This document shows positions 1-8,027 of a stretch of DNA of 49,318 bases, in pieces (positions within the stretch are counted from its first letter, which is position 1; each line of letters begins with the position of its first letter). The DNA lies in assembly GCA_934098295.1 (NCBI GenBank), contig CAKONV010000015.1, forward strand, positions 1-49,318, given 5' to 3'. Source of the stretch: an uncultured Bacilli bacterium. Lineage in GTDB: Bacteria; Bacillota_I; Bacilli_A; ML615J-28; CAG-313. The notes under the pieces are model-generated. The model was not told where the DNA came from, searched no databases, and saw nothing but the letters and a program-made list of their open reading frames with translations. Both the position numbers and the translations under genes were made by a program.

Positions 1-23
1 TCTCTGACAAGATATATAGGAAG

Positions 24-71
24 TTATGAATAATGACAAAGCCACTTTCGTGCCATTTTCAATATTCATAA
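24..71. repeat. Inverted repeat upstream of MobV relaxase, possible oriT
   Basis: A perfect 9-bp inverted repeat, TTATGAATA at 24-32 and TATTCATAA at 63-71, lies just upstream of a MobV relaxase gene. The 30-base interior is richer in G and C than its surroundings (…GCCACTTTCGTGCC…). MobV plasmids usually keep oriT directly upstream of mob, so position and structure fit an origin of transfer. I do not recognise a known nick site, so this is inference. Confidence 0.35.
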
Positions 72-90
72 TTTAGGGGGTGTTAAAAAT

Positions 91-1416
91 ATGGAATTAT
101 CTTATTCACTACATTTAGGAAATGATAAAAACAAATCTATTAAAGCAAAACAAGAAGCAAAGAATACTCCATCAGGAACAACATCTAAAAATAATAATGC
201 TATTCAAAATGTTAAGCAATTAGGAAAAGTTAATCATCATAATTTAAGACAATATGATAACAAACAAGAACCAATTAAAACTATTAAAGGTTCAAATGAT
301 ATTGTTAAAGATGTTAAAGATTTATATTTAGATTTATTTGATGAAGCAAGATTAGAATACAATAATAAACAAACTAGAGATGATAGAAAAATAGATAACT
401 ACTTTAATAAGATTTCTAACGACATAAAACATGATCTAGCTTGTGAAATAGTTATTGAACTTGGAAATATGGAATATTGGGATGAGAAAAGTTTAAAATA
501 TAAATATCAGATGACACAAGTATTTGAGCAACAACTAGAAGATATACAAGAAATAGTTCCAGACTTTTATATAGCAAATGCAACTATACATTATGATGAA
601 CACTCTCCACATATGCACATAGTTGGAGTTCCAGTTAAAGAAAATTGTAAAACAGGTTTATCAAGGCAAGTTGGTAAAACATCTATTTTTACAAAAGAAT
701 CACTAGTAGTTATTCAAGATAAAATGAGAGAAAGATGCATTGATGAATTTAATATTGCTTACGGTATGGATTCAAAACTTAAAGAAAAACAAAAAGGTAA
801 AAATAGAGATATTACATCATATGAAAGAAAACTCTTTAATGAAAGAGTTAAAGGTCTTAAACAAGAAATATCTAATCTTGAAAATGAAGTATCTTATTTA
901 GAAGATAATAAAGAATCTATCAATAAACAAATAACTAAACTTAATAAAGATAAAAACGATATAAGTGATGAAATTGATAAAAAGAAAAAAATTAATAATA
1001 AAATTATTATTAAATCTAAAAATCAACTTTGGGATGAAAATGAAAAATTAAAAGAAGAAAATGAACATTTAAAGAGCATCAATTATCAAACTGAAAATAG
1101 ATACAATGATTTAAAAGAAAGAACAGATTATCTTATTTATCATTTAAATAAAATAATCAAAAAGCTTCCAGAATTCATACAAAATTTAATTGATAGATTA
1201 TTTAATTACAATAATATAAACCTTAATTTTTTTAAACAACAATATGATCCTGAAGTTATAAGAAAGAGAGAAAAATCATTTAAAGGTTTTAATTTATTTA
1301 ATAAAAAAGAAATTGAAAAAGCAACTAAACATATTAATGATAAAATGGATGATTATGCTGAAGAATTTTATAAAACTAAAAAGGATAAAGAAAAAGACGA
1401 TGGCTTATCGTTGTAA
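91..1416 (+). CDS. MobV/Pre-family relaxase
   Basis: DNA-nicking mobilisation protein of the MobV (Pre/Mob) family, which cuts oriT and starts single-strand transfer of a mobilisable element. The N-terminus has HNLR (about 50-53) and the metal-binding motif HYDEHSPHMH (167-176), both typical of MobV. Residues about 250-350 form a long Lys/Glu-rich coiled coil, followed by a short basic C-terminal region; 441 residues is normal for the family. The start has a good RBS (AGGGGGTG). No coupling protein or secretion genes are adjacent, so it would depend on a helper element. The convergent gene at 1430-1741 and a second MobV remnant at about 3180-3572 point to layered mobile DNA. Confidence 0.92.
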   Translation: MELSYSLHLGNDKNKSIKAKQEAKNTPSGTTSKNNNAIQNVKQLGKVNHHNLRQYDNKQEPIKTIKGSNDIVKDVKDLYLDLFDEARLEYNNKQTRDDRKIDNYFNKISNDIKHDLACEIVIELGNMEYWDEKSLKYKYQMTQVFEQQLEDIQEIVPDFYIANATIHYDEHSPHMHIVGVPVKENCKTGLSRQVGKTSIFTKESLVVIQDKMRERCIDEFNIAYGMDSKLKEKQKGKNRDITSYERKLFNERVKGLKQEISNLENEVSYLEDNKESINKQITKLNKDKNDISDEIDKKKKINNKIIIKSKNQLWDENEKLKEENEHLKSINYQTENRYNDLKERTDYLIYHLNKIIKKLPEFIQNLIDRLFNYNNINLNFFKQQYDPEVIRKREKSFKGFNLFNKKEIEKATKHINDKMDDYAEEFYKTKKDKEKDDGLSL

Positions 1417-1426
1417 GCTATCGTCT
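1395..1426 (-). terminator. Rho-independent terminator of the 1430-1741 gene
   Basis: Stem AGACGAT/ATCGTCT with a further GCTTA/TAAGC pairing. On the minus strand it is followed by a T-rich tract (TCTTTTTCTTT), so it ends the leftward gene. It overlaps the last codons of the MobV gene. Confidence 0.75.
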
Positions 1427-1429
1427 GAA

Positions 1430-1741
1430 TTATCTGTGCATTCTTTTTTCTTCAAAATTATTCATCATTCTTTCATAAAACATTTGATTATATTGCATTA
1501 CTTCTTCCATAGTAGCAACATCTTTTCCATCACATGTTTTATAAGAAATACCTCTTCCAAAATCAGTTCTTGGATCAATCTTTGGTTCTAAACCTTTACC
1601 ATAATCAGTTATGTTATCAATCTTTGGTTCTAAACCTTTACCATAATCAGTTATGTTATCAATCTTTGGTTCTAAACCTTTACCATAATCAGTTATGTTA
1701 TCAATTTGTTCTGGATTTAAATATAAATCTTTTTTATCCAT
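1430..1741 (-). CDS. Small repeat protein, function unknown
   Basis: A 103-residue protein with no recognised family. Three exact tandem copies of IDNITDYGKGLEPK, then a diverged fourth copy (IDPRTDFGRGISYK), fill residues about 13-68; the tail is polar and basic. It starts at ATG behind a strong RBS (AAGGAGG, 7 bases upstream), and a terminator lies just after the stop, so the gene is real. It converges on the MobV relaxase and faces away from the S41-like gene, so it probably belongs to the same mobile DNA. The acidic/aromatic repeats could be a binding scaffold, but nothing here shows the ligand. Confidence 0.75.
   Translation of the reverse strand: MDKKDLYLNPEQIDNITDYGKGLEPKIDNITDYGKGLEPKIDNITDYGKGLEPKIDPRTDFGRGISYKTCDGKDVATMEEVMQYNQMFYERMMNNFEEKRMHR
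1574..1699. repeat. 42-bp tandem repeat, three identical copies
   Basis: Units at 1574-1615, 1616-1657 and 1658-1699 are identical to the base. The period is a multiple of three, so the reading frame of the 1430-1741 gene is kept and copy number can change without breaking it. Confidence 0.97.
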
Positions 1742-1811
1742 TTGTATTCCTCCTTACAATTTAATTATACACTATTCTTATTTTTTTTACTATATTTTTG
1801 GAAAATGTGGT

Positions 1812-1825
1812 ATAATTTATATAGA
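1812..1825 (+). promoter_or_regulatory. Extended -10 promoter of the S41-like gene
   Basis: TGGTATAAT (TGnTATAAT) lies about 130 bases upstream of the ATG at 1951. No good -35 is seen. The intervening leader has no clear riboswitch or terminator. Confidence 0.55.
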
Positions 1826-1950
1826 AGTTAGTTGTATTAACTTATATAGTGATAGTTTCAAATTATCTTATCTATCGCTCCAAAAATGATTTTTAATTAT
1901 TAAAATATATAAATTTAAAATGAGCGTACTTAACTGAAATTGGAGGAAAA

Positions 1951-3150
1951 ATGAACGAAAGATATCAAGAAGATTTAGACTATTTTTTGAATTTTGCCGA
2001 AAGCGAAAGAGGAAAAGAACTTGATAAAAAATATCCTAATGAAAGCATGCATTTGGACTTCTATTTCTTACACAGTAAAAATGAATTAAAAGACTTTATA
2101 AATACATTCTTAAAACTTCACAAGATAAATGACGATTATGACTTTTATTACTTTATGAATTGTATCATAAAATATATGGGAGGTCACATTGATGCTCACA
2201 CCAGACTAATAATGAGCGATAACGATAATGCTTACCCACTTTCTATTCAAGCCATAAACAATAAATTATACGTTACAAAATGTAGTAATGAAAAATATAG
2301 TTACAGTGAGCTTCTAGAAATTAATAAAGTAAGTATTAACAAAATAATAGATGAAGTAGAAAAATTTACTAGTTATGGAACAACCAATTGGTTCCTAAAT
2401 AGACTACATTTTTATTTAAATGATAAAAACATTTTATTATCTTTACCTAGTATAAAAAATAATGCTAAATATATAGAATATAAAACTTCAAAAGGAATTA
2501 TTAAATATGAAATAAATAAAGATTATTCTAAAGAGCTTGCACTTATTAGAAAAGAAGATTTTAAACAATATCAAATCAAAGATAATATATTAATTTTTAA
2601 ATATCCAAAATGCGCAGATAAATTTATACCAGACATTCAAAAGATAAAGAAGTTAATACATGATAATAACATCGATACCTTTATTTTAGATTTAAGGGGT
2701 AATTCCGGTGGAAGATCTTCATTAATAGAGCCATTAATAAAATATTTAAAACGTACTAAACTAAAATTAGTAACTCTAGTAAATAAAAGTGTCTTTTCAA
2801 GTGGCAGAATGGCAGCTATAGGCATGCTCAGAATCGGAAGTAAAATAGTTGGTCAAGATATTGGTACTCCAATAAATTGCTTTGGATACATATTTGGAAA
2901 TGGACAGCTCCCAAATACTAAATTCACATTTAACTTTGCAAGAGTCTATTGGTATGAAGATGAAAAAAAACACAAGATAAAAGGAATCTATACTAAAAAG
3001 AAACTTCTTAAAATGTCTAAAAGTTTTTATGAACCCAAATACTTAAAAATAGATTATTATATCAACTTGACACTAGAGGATTATAAATCAGGAAAAGATG
3101 TTATGTTAGAAAAATGCTGCAATTGGATAAAAAGTATTGACCGGGAGTAA
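1951..3150 (+). CDS. S41-family peptidase-like protein
   Basis: Resembles the C-terminal processing peptidase (S41/tail-specific protease) fold. The core motif DLRGNSGG is at 247-254, followed by VFSSG (281-285), the position of the catalytic serine in this family. There is no signal peptide and no clear PDZ domain, so it is a cytosolic or atypical member. The first 200 residues resemble the all-helical N-terminal part of uncharacterised S41 proteins. The ATG follows GGAGG. It sits alone between mobile fragments and may be cargo. The general-base lysine is not obvious, so activity is uncertain. Confidence 0.75.
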   Translation: MNERYQEDLDYFLNFAESERGKELDKKYPNESMHLDFYFLHSKNELKDFINTFLKLHKINDDYDFYYFMNCIIKYMGGHIDAHTRLIMSDNDNAYPLSIQAINNKLYVTKCSNEKYSYSELLEINKVSINKIIDEVEKFTSYGTTNWFLNRLHFYLNDKNILLSLPSIKNNAKYIEYKTSKGIIKYEINKDYSKELALIRKEDFKQYQIKDNILIFKYPKCADKFIPDIQKIKKLIHDNNIDTFILDLRGNSGGRSSLIEPLIKYLKRTKLKLVTLVNKSVFSSGRMAAIGMLRIGSKIVGQDIGTPINCFGYIFGNGQLPNTKFTFNFARVYWYEDEKKHKIKGIYTKKKLLKMSKSFYEPKYLKIDYYINLTLEDYKSGKDVMLEKCCNWIKSIDRE

Positions 3151-3178
3151 CACCCAAGTTTTATAATTGAATTGTAGT

Positions 3179-3572
3179 AAAAAACAAAGCAAAAACAAAA
3201 AGGTAGAAATAAAGATATTCATATATCTAATATGAATAACTATATTGATATAAAAAAAATAGAAAAAATAACGGAAAATTAAAACAAGTAAATAAAAAAT
3301 CTAATGAATTAAAAAACAATTCAAAAGATATAAAGGATAAAATAAATAAATTAAAAGTATCTAAATTAAATGATTTAAAAGGTACTTTAGAGTATTTTAA
3401 AGATAAATTTTGCATATTAATATCTTTCTTACATAAAAAGCTTCATAGTTGGTACGATAAAGATGATAAGTATATTGATGTAGTTAATGAAATGTATGAA
3501 GATAATATTTTAGATGAAGAAGATATTAAAGAGTTGAATTTAAGTAAAGAAAAAGATGACTTTGAAAAATAG
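3179..3572 (+). pseudogene. 3' remnant of a second MobV relaxase gene
   Basis: The first frame reads KQKQKGRNKDIHISNMNNYI, matching the KEKQKGKNRDI segment of the intact relaxase upstream. After a frame break near 3280 a second frame runs to the TAG at 3570-3572 and encodes a Lys-rich coiled coil plus the hydrophobic/acidic tail typical of MobV C-termini. The catalytic N-terminal half is missing. It was probably lost by recombination or by arrival of the S41-like gene just upstream. Confidence 0.8.
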
Positions 3573-3603
3573 GTCATCTATTATCTATGAAATCATGTTG
3601 TGA

Positions 3604-3627
3604 GAGTGTAAAAAACTTTGTGTAAAG
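3604..3627. repeat. Terminal inverted repeat of an IS256-family element
   Basis: A 24-base sequence starting GAGTGTAAAAAACTTTG resembles the ends of IS256-family insertion sequences. It lies on the correct (3') side of the transposase fragment at 3723-4049. The opposite end is not present. Confidence 0.65.
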
Positions 3628-3655
3628 ATACCAATCTATGGTAATAAGATTTTTT

Positions 3656-3683
3656 AGAGGTTGATAAAATCAATCTCTTTTTT
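3656..3683 (+). terminator. Terminator hairpin inside the IS remnant
   Basis: AGAGgTTGAT/ATCAAtCTCT stem with a 3-base loop, followed by T6 on the plus strand. It would stop transcripts entering the IS from the relaxase remnant. Confidence 0.65.
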
Positions 3684-3722
3684 ATAATCAAATATTATCA
3701 TAATTTAATAAATTTTCAAATA

Positions 3723-4049
3723 TCAAATTAAACGTTCAGGATATAAAATATTAAGTTCATTATAAATCATATCCCAATTAGGATATCTAGTAGTCCATTT
3801 TTTCTCAATGTTTTTAGTAGATAAATATAAACATTTCATTAGAGAATTGTCACTAGTAAATACTCCTTTAGTTTTTGTGTATTTGCGATAAGAACGGTTT
3901 AAACTTTCAATCGCATTAGTTGTATACATTATTTTTCTTAATTCCTTAGAATACTTAAATAAAGTACAAATTGCTTCCCAATTATCCTCCCAAACTTTTA
4001 AACTTGTTGGATAAGTAGAATTCCCAAAGATAAGAAAGGTATGGTTCAA
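3723..4049 (-). pseudogene. IS256-family transposase, C-terminal fragment
   Basis: Carries the conserved C-terminal block of IS256/mutator-type transposases: WEDNWEAICTLFKY, then YTTNAIESLNRSYRKYTKTKG and KKWTTRYPNW. The catalytic DDE domain (about 300 residues) is missing. Homology appears to begin around position 4020; the first ten codons look unrelated, so the left breakpoint of the IS is there. It is not expected to transpose. Confidence 0.88.
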
Positions 4050-4394
4050 ATTAAATACAACTTACGTGCTAGTTACATTATTACAAGAAACACAATAAAT
4101 ACATAATGACATTATGAACTATTTTATTAGTTGATATTACCCAGAATATATATTTTTTAGCCTTGTCTCTTCAGGTTATTTATTCAAATTTTTTGAAACT
4201 ATTAAAAAGGCCAACTATTATTTCACTCGCTGATAAAAGTACAATTAGTATATTTTGGCTTATTGCAAACTCTCCTTTATCAATTACTTTTTACCTATTA
4301 TCTCAAAAAAATTAGCTGTATTTCAAGCTAATCTTGCCAATAAATTGTAATTGTTATTATCAGTATTATAAAAATTTAACTTCAACAGTTCCTT
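4050..4394. other. Intergenic region with no supported gene
   Basis: This 345-base AT-rich stretch lies between the broken IS and the zinc-ribbon gene. A plus-strand frame near 4120-4313 codes for a hydrophobic peptide of about 60 residues without a convincing start. It may be the tail of a deleted membrane protein gene. Nothing else is seen. Confidence 0.4.
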
Positions 4395-6554
4395 CTAGTA
4401 ATCCTTAATTGTCTTTGTTTCTCTTACTTTTAAAGCAGTATTTAAATTAGTTGAGTAAAAATCCAAATCAAATCCATCATTATCTTGAACAATTAAGTGA
4501 TCAGGCTGTCTTTTGTATTTAAAATGTAATCCATATGACCATTTATCATTACCATCATGCCAAGTTATTTTTACATAATCATTTAGATTACCATAATCAA
4601 TTTTTACCCTGTCACAAGTATCATCACCATTACCCTCAAAAAAATTATATACATATCCAGAATCAAAATCTATTATCCAGTAGATATCATATTGTCCCCC
4701 TCTATTTTTATATGCATAAATTCCTTTATTTCCATCTTTAACTGAATCTTTATCATTTGTAGAATATGAAACTGATTCTTTCTTTGGCTCTTCTTTTAAA
4801 TACCAATACACAATATTAACTTCACTATTTTCATCAAACTCACTATTTGCATCAAAAGTTTTACCACCAATAGTAATTAAAGCTACACTATCATTAGTGT
4901 TATTTTTTTCTGTTGTTTCTTTTTCGCTTGTTTTAATGTTTTTAAATCCTATACTTTTTAAATCGTTTTCGACGTCTTTATAATTTTTACCTATAAAATC
5001 AGATGAACTTTTAGATAATACTATTTTTTTTGTTTCTTCTTTTTCTTCTGTTTCTACATCATCTAATTTTGGTTCATCAGAGCTGCCATTATTATTGTTA
5101 TCATTATCATCGTTATTACCATCATCATTATTAGAATCATCAAAATACTCTATTTCAAGAAGCGACACTTTAATTTCATCTGAATGGCAAGAAATTTTAT
5201 ATTTAACTCTAGTATCGCCTTTAACATTTAAATCAACATATTCTACCATTCCATCACCAGTAAATACTAGTCGATGCTTTCCATTAGGCAATTTTAAATC
5301 AAATGTTTTATTCTCCCCATGTGGTATGTTTACTTCATAATCATAAATATTTAATTTAACATCATATCTATTAAAAAGTAGGTTTTCTTCAAAATCAATT
5401 TCAACATCAACATTATGTTTTTCTACTGTATTATTATAATAATTGTTATATTCTTCAGAATGGGTATTTAGTTTTATCACTCCACAAATCGCAAATAGTA
5501 ATGACATTCCAAAGAAAACAATTGACATAATCTTAACTATTTTTTTTGTTAAAATAATCGAAGTTTTAAATATCTTTGTACCATCACCATTTATTAAATA
5601 ATATAAAATTGTCATAACACCTAAAGAAAAAAATACGAACGATAATCCAAACATCCAACTTCCTATAGTAATTGCTAGTGCAATATATAAACATATGCCG
5701 CAAGAAATATAAAAACCTTTATCAACCTTGCTACTTTTTAACTCTTTCTTTTTTGAATTATATAAATCATCAATTAGTTTCATATCACTTTGATTTTTTA
5801 ACGTAATTTTAGATTTTTTATATATTTGTTCCATTTTAGATTCCCAAGCTTTTTTTATTACATTTGGATCACCATTTTTTGAATTAACATTAGATGTTAC
5901 TAAAATCATGAACTCTACTAAATCTTCTTTAGAATTGGGAACAGGATAATTATTTATATAATCTGCAATTTCCTCATTTATTTTATTTTTAAAATTATCT
6001 TCAAACTCTTCACGAGCTTTAACATCTTTGCTTAAATCGATTCCAATTGTCTTCTTTAATAAAGATTCTTTACCATCATATTTAGGCATCTCTTTAGATC
6101 TTATCTTTTCTAGCCCTTTAAAAAATTTTTCCATTGCTTCGGAAGATTTAATATTTCGTATTTCTGTATGACAATATGGACAATTACTTGTATATGACTC
6201 CAAAGAAGATCCACAATTTGGGCACCTATAAGATGCTTCTTCTTTTGTTTTACTGCCTTTTTTAGTCTCTTCTTCATTATTTTCTTCAAGTTCTACTTTT
6301 TTATTACTTACTTGAGTTTTTTTTCTTTTGGATTTAGCACCACAAAATTGGCAAAATAAATCATCTTGATCCATTTTGGCACCACATTTAGTACAAAATG
6401 ATATATCATTATCTTCTTTTGTATTCTCATTTGTTTTTTCTTGATTAAAAGTTTCCTTAAAATTCTTTTTAATATCTTTATAATTTTCAAAATTCTCATT
6501 CAAAGATTTATCTACATCACTTATTATTTTATCAAAAATATTTTTTTTACTCAT
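4395..6554 (-). CDS. Zinc-ribbon membrane protein with PASTA-like domain
   Basis: A 719-residue protein. Two zinc ribbons (CTKCGAK…CQFCGAK near 55-75 and CPNCGSS…CPYCHTE near 110-135) precede a charged helical region. Two to four membrane segments follow at about 285-365. The outer part starts with a beta-rich segment, then a low-complexity Asp/Asn stretch, and a domain (SSSDFIGKNYKDVENDLKSI) that matches the PASTA pattern of a DF-GK motif followed by a helix and a GFKNIK strand. The last 120 residues form a globular domain I do not recognise. The ATG has an AGGTGG RBS. The topology suggests a cell-surface sensor with cytoplasmic zinc ribbons. Ligand and partner are unknown. Confidence 0.75.
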   Translation of the reverse strand: MSKKNIFDKIISDVDKSLNENFENYKDIKKNFKETFNQEKTNENTKEDNDISFCTKCGAKMDQDDLFCQFCGAKSKRKKTQVSNKKVELEENNEEETKKGSKTKEEASYRCPNCGSSLESYTSNCPYCHTEIRNIKSSEAMEKFFKGLEKIRSKEMPKYDGKESLLKKTIGIDLSKDVKAREEFEDNFKNKINEEIADYINNYPVPNSKEDLVEFMILVTSNVNSKNGDPNVIKKAWESKMEQIYKKSKITLKNQSDMKLIDDLYNSKKKELKSSKVDKGFYISCGICLYIALAITIGSWMFGLSFVFFSLGVMTILYYLINGDGTKIFKTSIILTKKIVKIMSIVFFGMSLLFAICGVIKLNTHSEEYNNYYNNTVEKHNVDVEIDFEENLLFNRYDVKLNIYDYEVNIPHGENKTFDLKLPNGKHRLVFTGDGMVEYVDLNVKGDTRVKYKISCHSDEIKVSLLEIEYFDDSNNDDGNNDDNDNNNNGSSDEPKLDDVETEEKEETKKIVLSKSSSDFIGKNYKDVENDLKSIGFKNIKTSEKETTEKNNTNDSVALITIGGKTFDANSEFDENSEVNIVYWYLKEEPKKESVSYSTNDKDSVKDGNKGIYAYKNRGGQYDIYWIIDFDSGYVYNFFEGNGDDTCDRVKIDYGNLNDYVKITWHDGNDKWSYGLHFKYKRQPDHLIVQDNDGFDLDFYSTNLNTALKVRETKTIKDY

Positions 6555-6650
6555 CTTATACCACCTATAAAATTTTCTTAAAATGAATTGTTATCTATCT
6601 GCAACTTCTAATATAATTATACTACATAATTCACTTTATTTTATGTAAAA

Positions 6651-6672
6651 AGCACTTATTTTTATAAGTGCT
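6651..6672 (-). terminator. Terminator of the copper-region transcript
   Basis: Perfect 9-bp stem AGCACTTAT/ATAAGTGCT with a 4-base loop, followed on the minus strand by TTTTTAC. It lies just after the stop at 6689 of the decayed thioredoxin-like lipoprotein gene. Confidence 0.85.
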
Positions 6673-6688
6673 AGTAAACTCGTCTATT

Positions 6689-7196
6689 TTAATTATATTT
6701 TTTTTCATCAGTAAGCGTGTAATCTTCTAATATTTCATCAAAATAACTTAACAATTTATAATAAGTATCTGTACCTTTACTTTTTATTGTAGGCTCTCCG
6801 TCTTTTAACTCATATACATCTCTTAATTTTTCATTGTGAAAACCATTCCATATACGTACATAGTATATTTTTTCAACACTATTTTCACTTGCAGACTCTA
6901 CAGATTGTTCAATTACACTTCTGCACAAAGAACACTCTGGATCACCAAAATACACAATAAATGTTTCTTCATTTTCTATTTTCTTTACAATATCTTCAGC
7001 AGGAGTATAAATAAACGGATTATTTTTATCTATAGACAAATTTCTATATTTAAAATAATCATTCTCCTTGTCATTAAAACTTTCATATTCTTATTTAAAC
7101 ATTTCTGAATCATTCAATTTTTCTTCATTCTTAGTACATGCAGTTAAACCTATTGATGCCAAAACTAATAATAAAATCACTAATATTTTTTTTCAT
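6689..7196 (-). pseudogene. Broken thioredoxin-like lipoprotein gene
   Basis: The longest intact frame (6689-7039) encodes a thioredoxin fold with a CSLC active-site motif (YFGDPECSLCRSVIEQ). Upstream, another frame supplies a complete lipoprotein signal: a hydrophobic stretch ending in the lipobox LTAC at about 7141-7190. The ATG at 7196 is out of frame with it by one base at an A8 run, and an in-frame TAA interrupts the linker near 7095 (…SEMFK-stop-EYES…). With both repaired, the gene would encode a secreted, lipid-anchored thiol-disulfide protein of about 165 residues. It ends the copper-region transcript. Confidence 0.8.
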
Positions 7197-7295
7197 TATT
7201 CTTTCTCCATTCTAAATCTAATTATATATTTTTTTAGCTAAATAGATATATCTAAAAAAACTTATTATTTAAATATTTCACGCCTTTAGTCCTTC

Positions 7296-7801
7296 CTAGT
7301 TTTCAAATTTGCTTTTTAGTACTTTTAATTGTTCAACTCCTATAGTTATAACTCCATCTTTTACTTTTTTATCCTCTATTGGTATTGGAGTGCAACCATC
7401 CTCTATAAGTTTATCTAAATTATCAATTGCAAATGTACTTCCGCAATTTTAGCATTGAATCATATTTCCTACTTGTACAAAATAGACATATGGAGAACCA
7501 CCACAAGATTGGCAAGTATTTACAACAACTTTTGTATTTCCTTTTGAATCTTTAACCGCAAGTAATCCAATTGTCACACCTTCATATTCATAATTTATAT
7601 AAGCTGCTTCATCAGTGATGTCACTTTCTTTAATTACAATATCATTATTTTCATTTAATTCAGCCCTTTTTATTTCTCCAGTTACCTCTTTTACACTAGA
7701 TGGAGTTCTCTCAGAATTTTTTTGTTTGAAGTACAACCAGTTAGAAAAAGTGCTAATATACACATAACAAATAATATACTACCTTTTTCACTACTTATCA
7801 T
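7296..7801 (-). pseudogene. Broken lipoprotein of the DUF2318-like (Cys-rich) type
   Basis: Three pieces make one gene. From the ATG at 7801 (overlapping the copper chaperone stop) a frame gives a signal peptide with lipobox LTGC. At an A7 run near 7725 the frame changes to the one encoding the main domain (7449-about 7725) with NTCQSCGGSPYVYF. This ends at a TAA inside QC-stop-NCGSTF and the same frame then continues to the TAG at 7296-7298 with DGCTPIPIEDK. CxxC followed by CxNC and GCTPIP is the pattern of DUF2318-like metal/redox domains. It is therefore a copper-operon lipoprotein with one frameshift and one nonsense codon. Confidence 0.8.
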
Positions 7802-8024
7802 CTCTAACACTTGTAACCTTATAATCTAGCTTTTCTATTGCACTAATTATATCATCATTACTAATGTTATTTTTGGAATATATAGTTGCCATTTTATCTT
7901 TTAGACTTACCTTAACTTTAACAACTCCTTCTAACTCTAGTAATGATTTTTCTACCTTTGCTTTACAGTGTTCACACATCATACCATCAATAATAACTAT
8001 TTTTTTAATCTTTTTACCAAACAT
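7791..8024 (-). CDS. copZ: Copper chaperone, heavy-metal-associated domain
   Basis: A 77-residue single HMA (ferredoxin-like) domain with the metal-binding loop GMMCEHC (14-20). This is the usual size for CopZ, which carries Cu(I) in the cytosol to the exporter CopA. It starts 4 bases after the copA stop, so the two are co-transcribed and probably translationally coupled. The aromatic LDY motif near residue 67 is also typical of the family. Copper rather than another soft metal is inferred from the neighbour. Confidence 0.9.
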   Translation of the reverse strand: MFGKKIKKIVIIDGMMCEHCKAKVEKSLLELEGVVKVKVSLKDKMATIYSKNNISNDDIISAIEKLDYKVTSVRDDK

Positions 8025-8027
8025 GTA

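Noticed and set aside
1574..1699. CRISPR array
   Set aside because: The 42-bp units are directly joined without spacers and lie in a coding frame.
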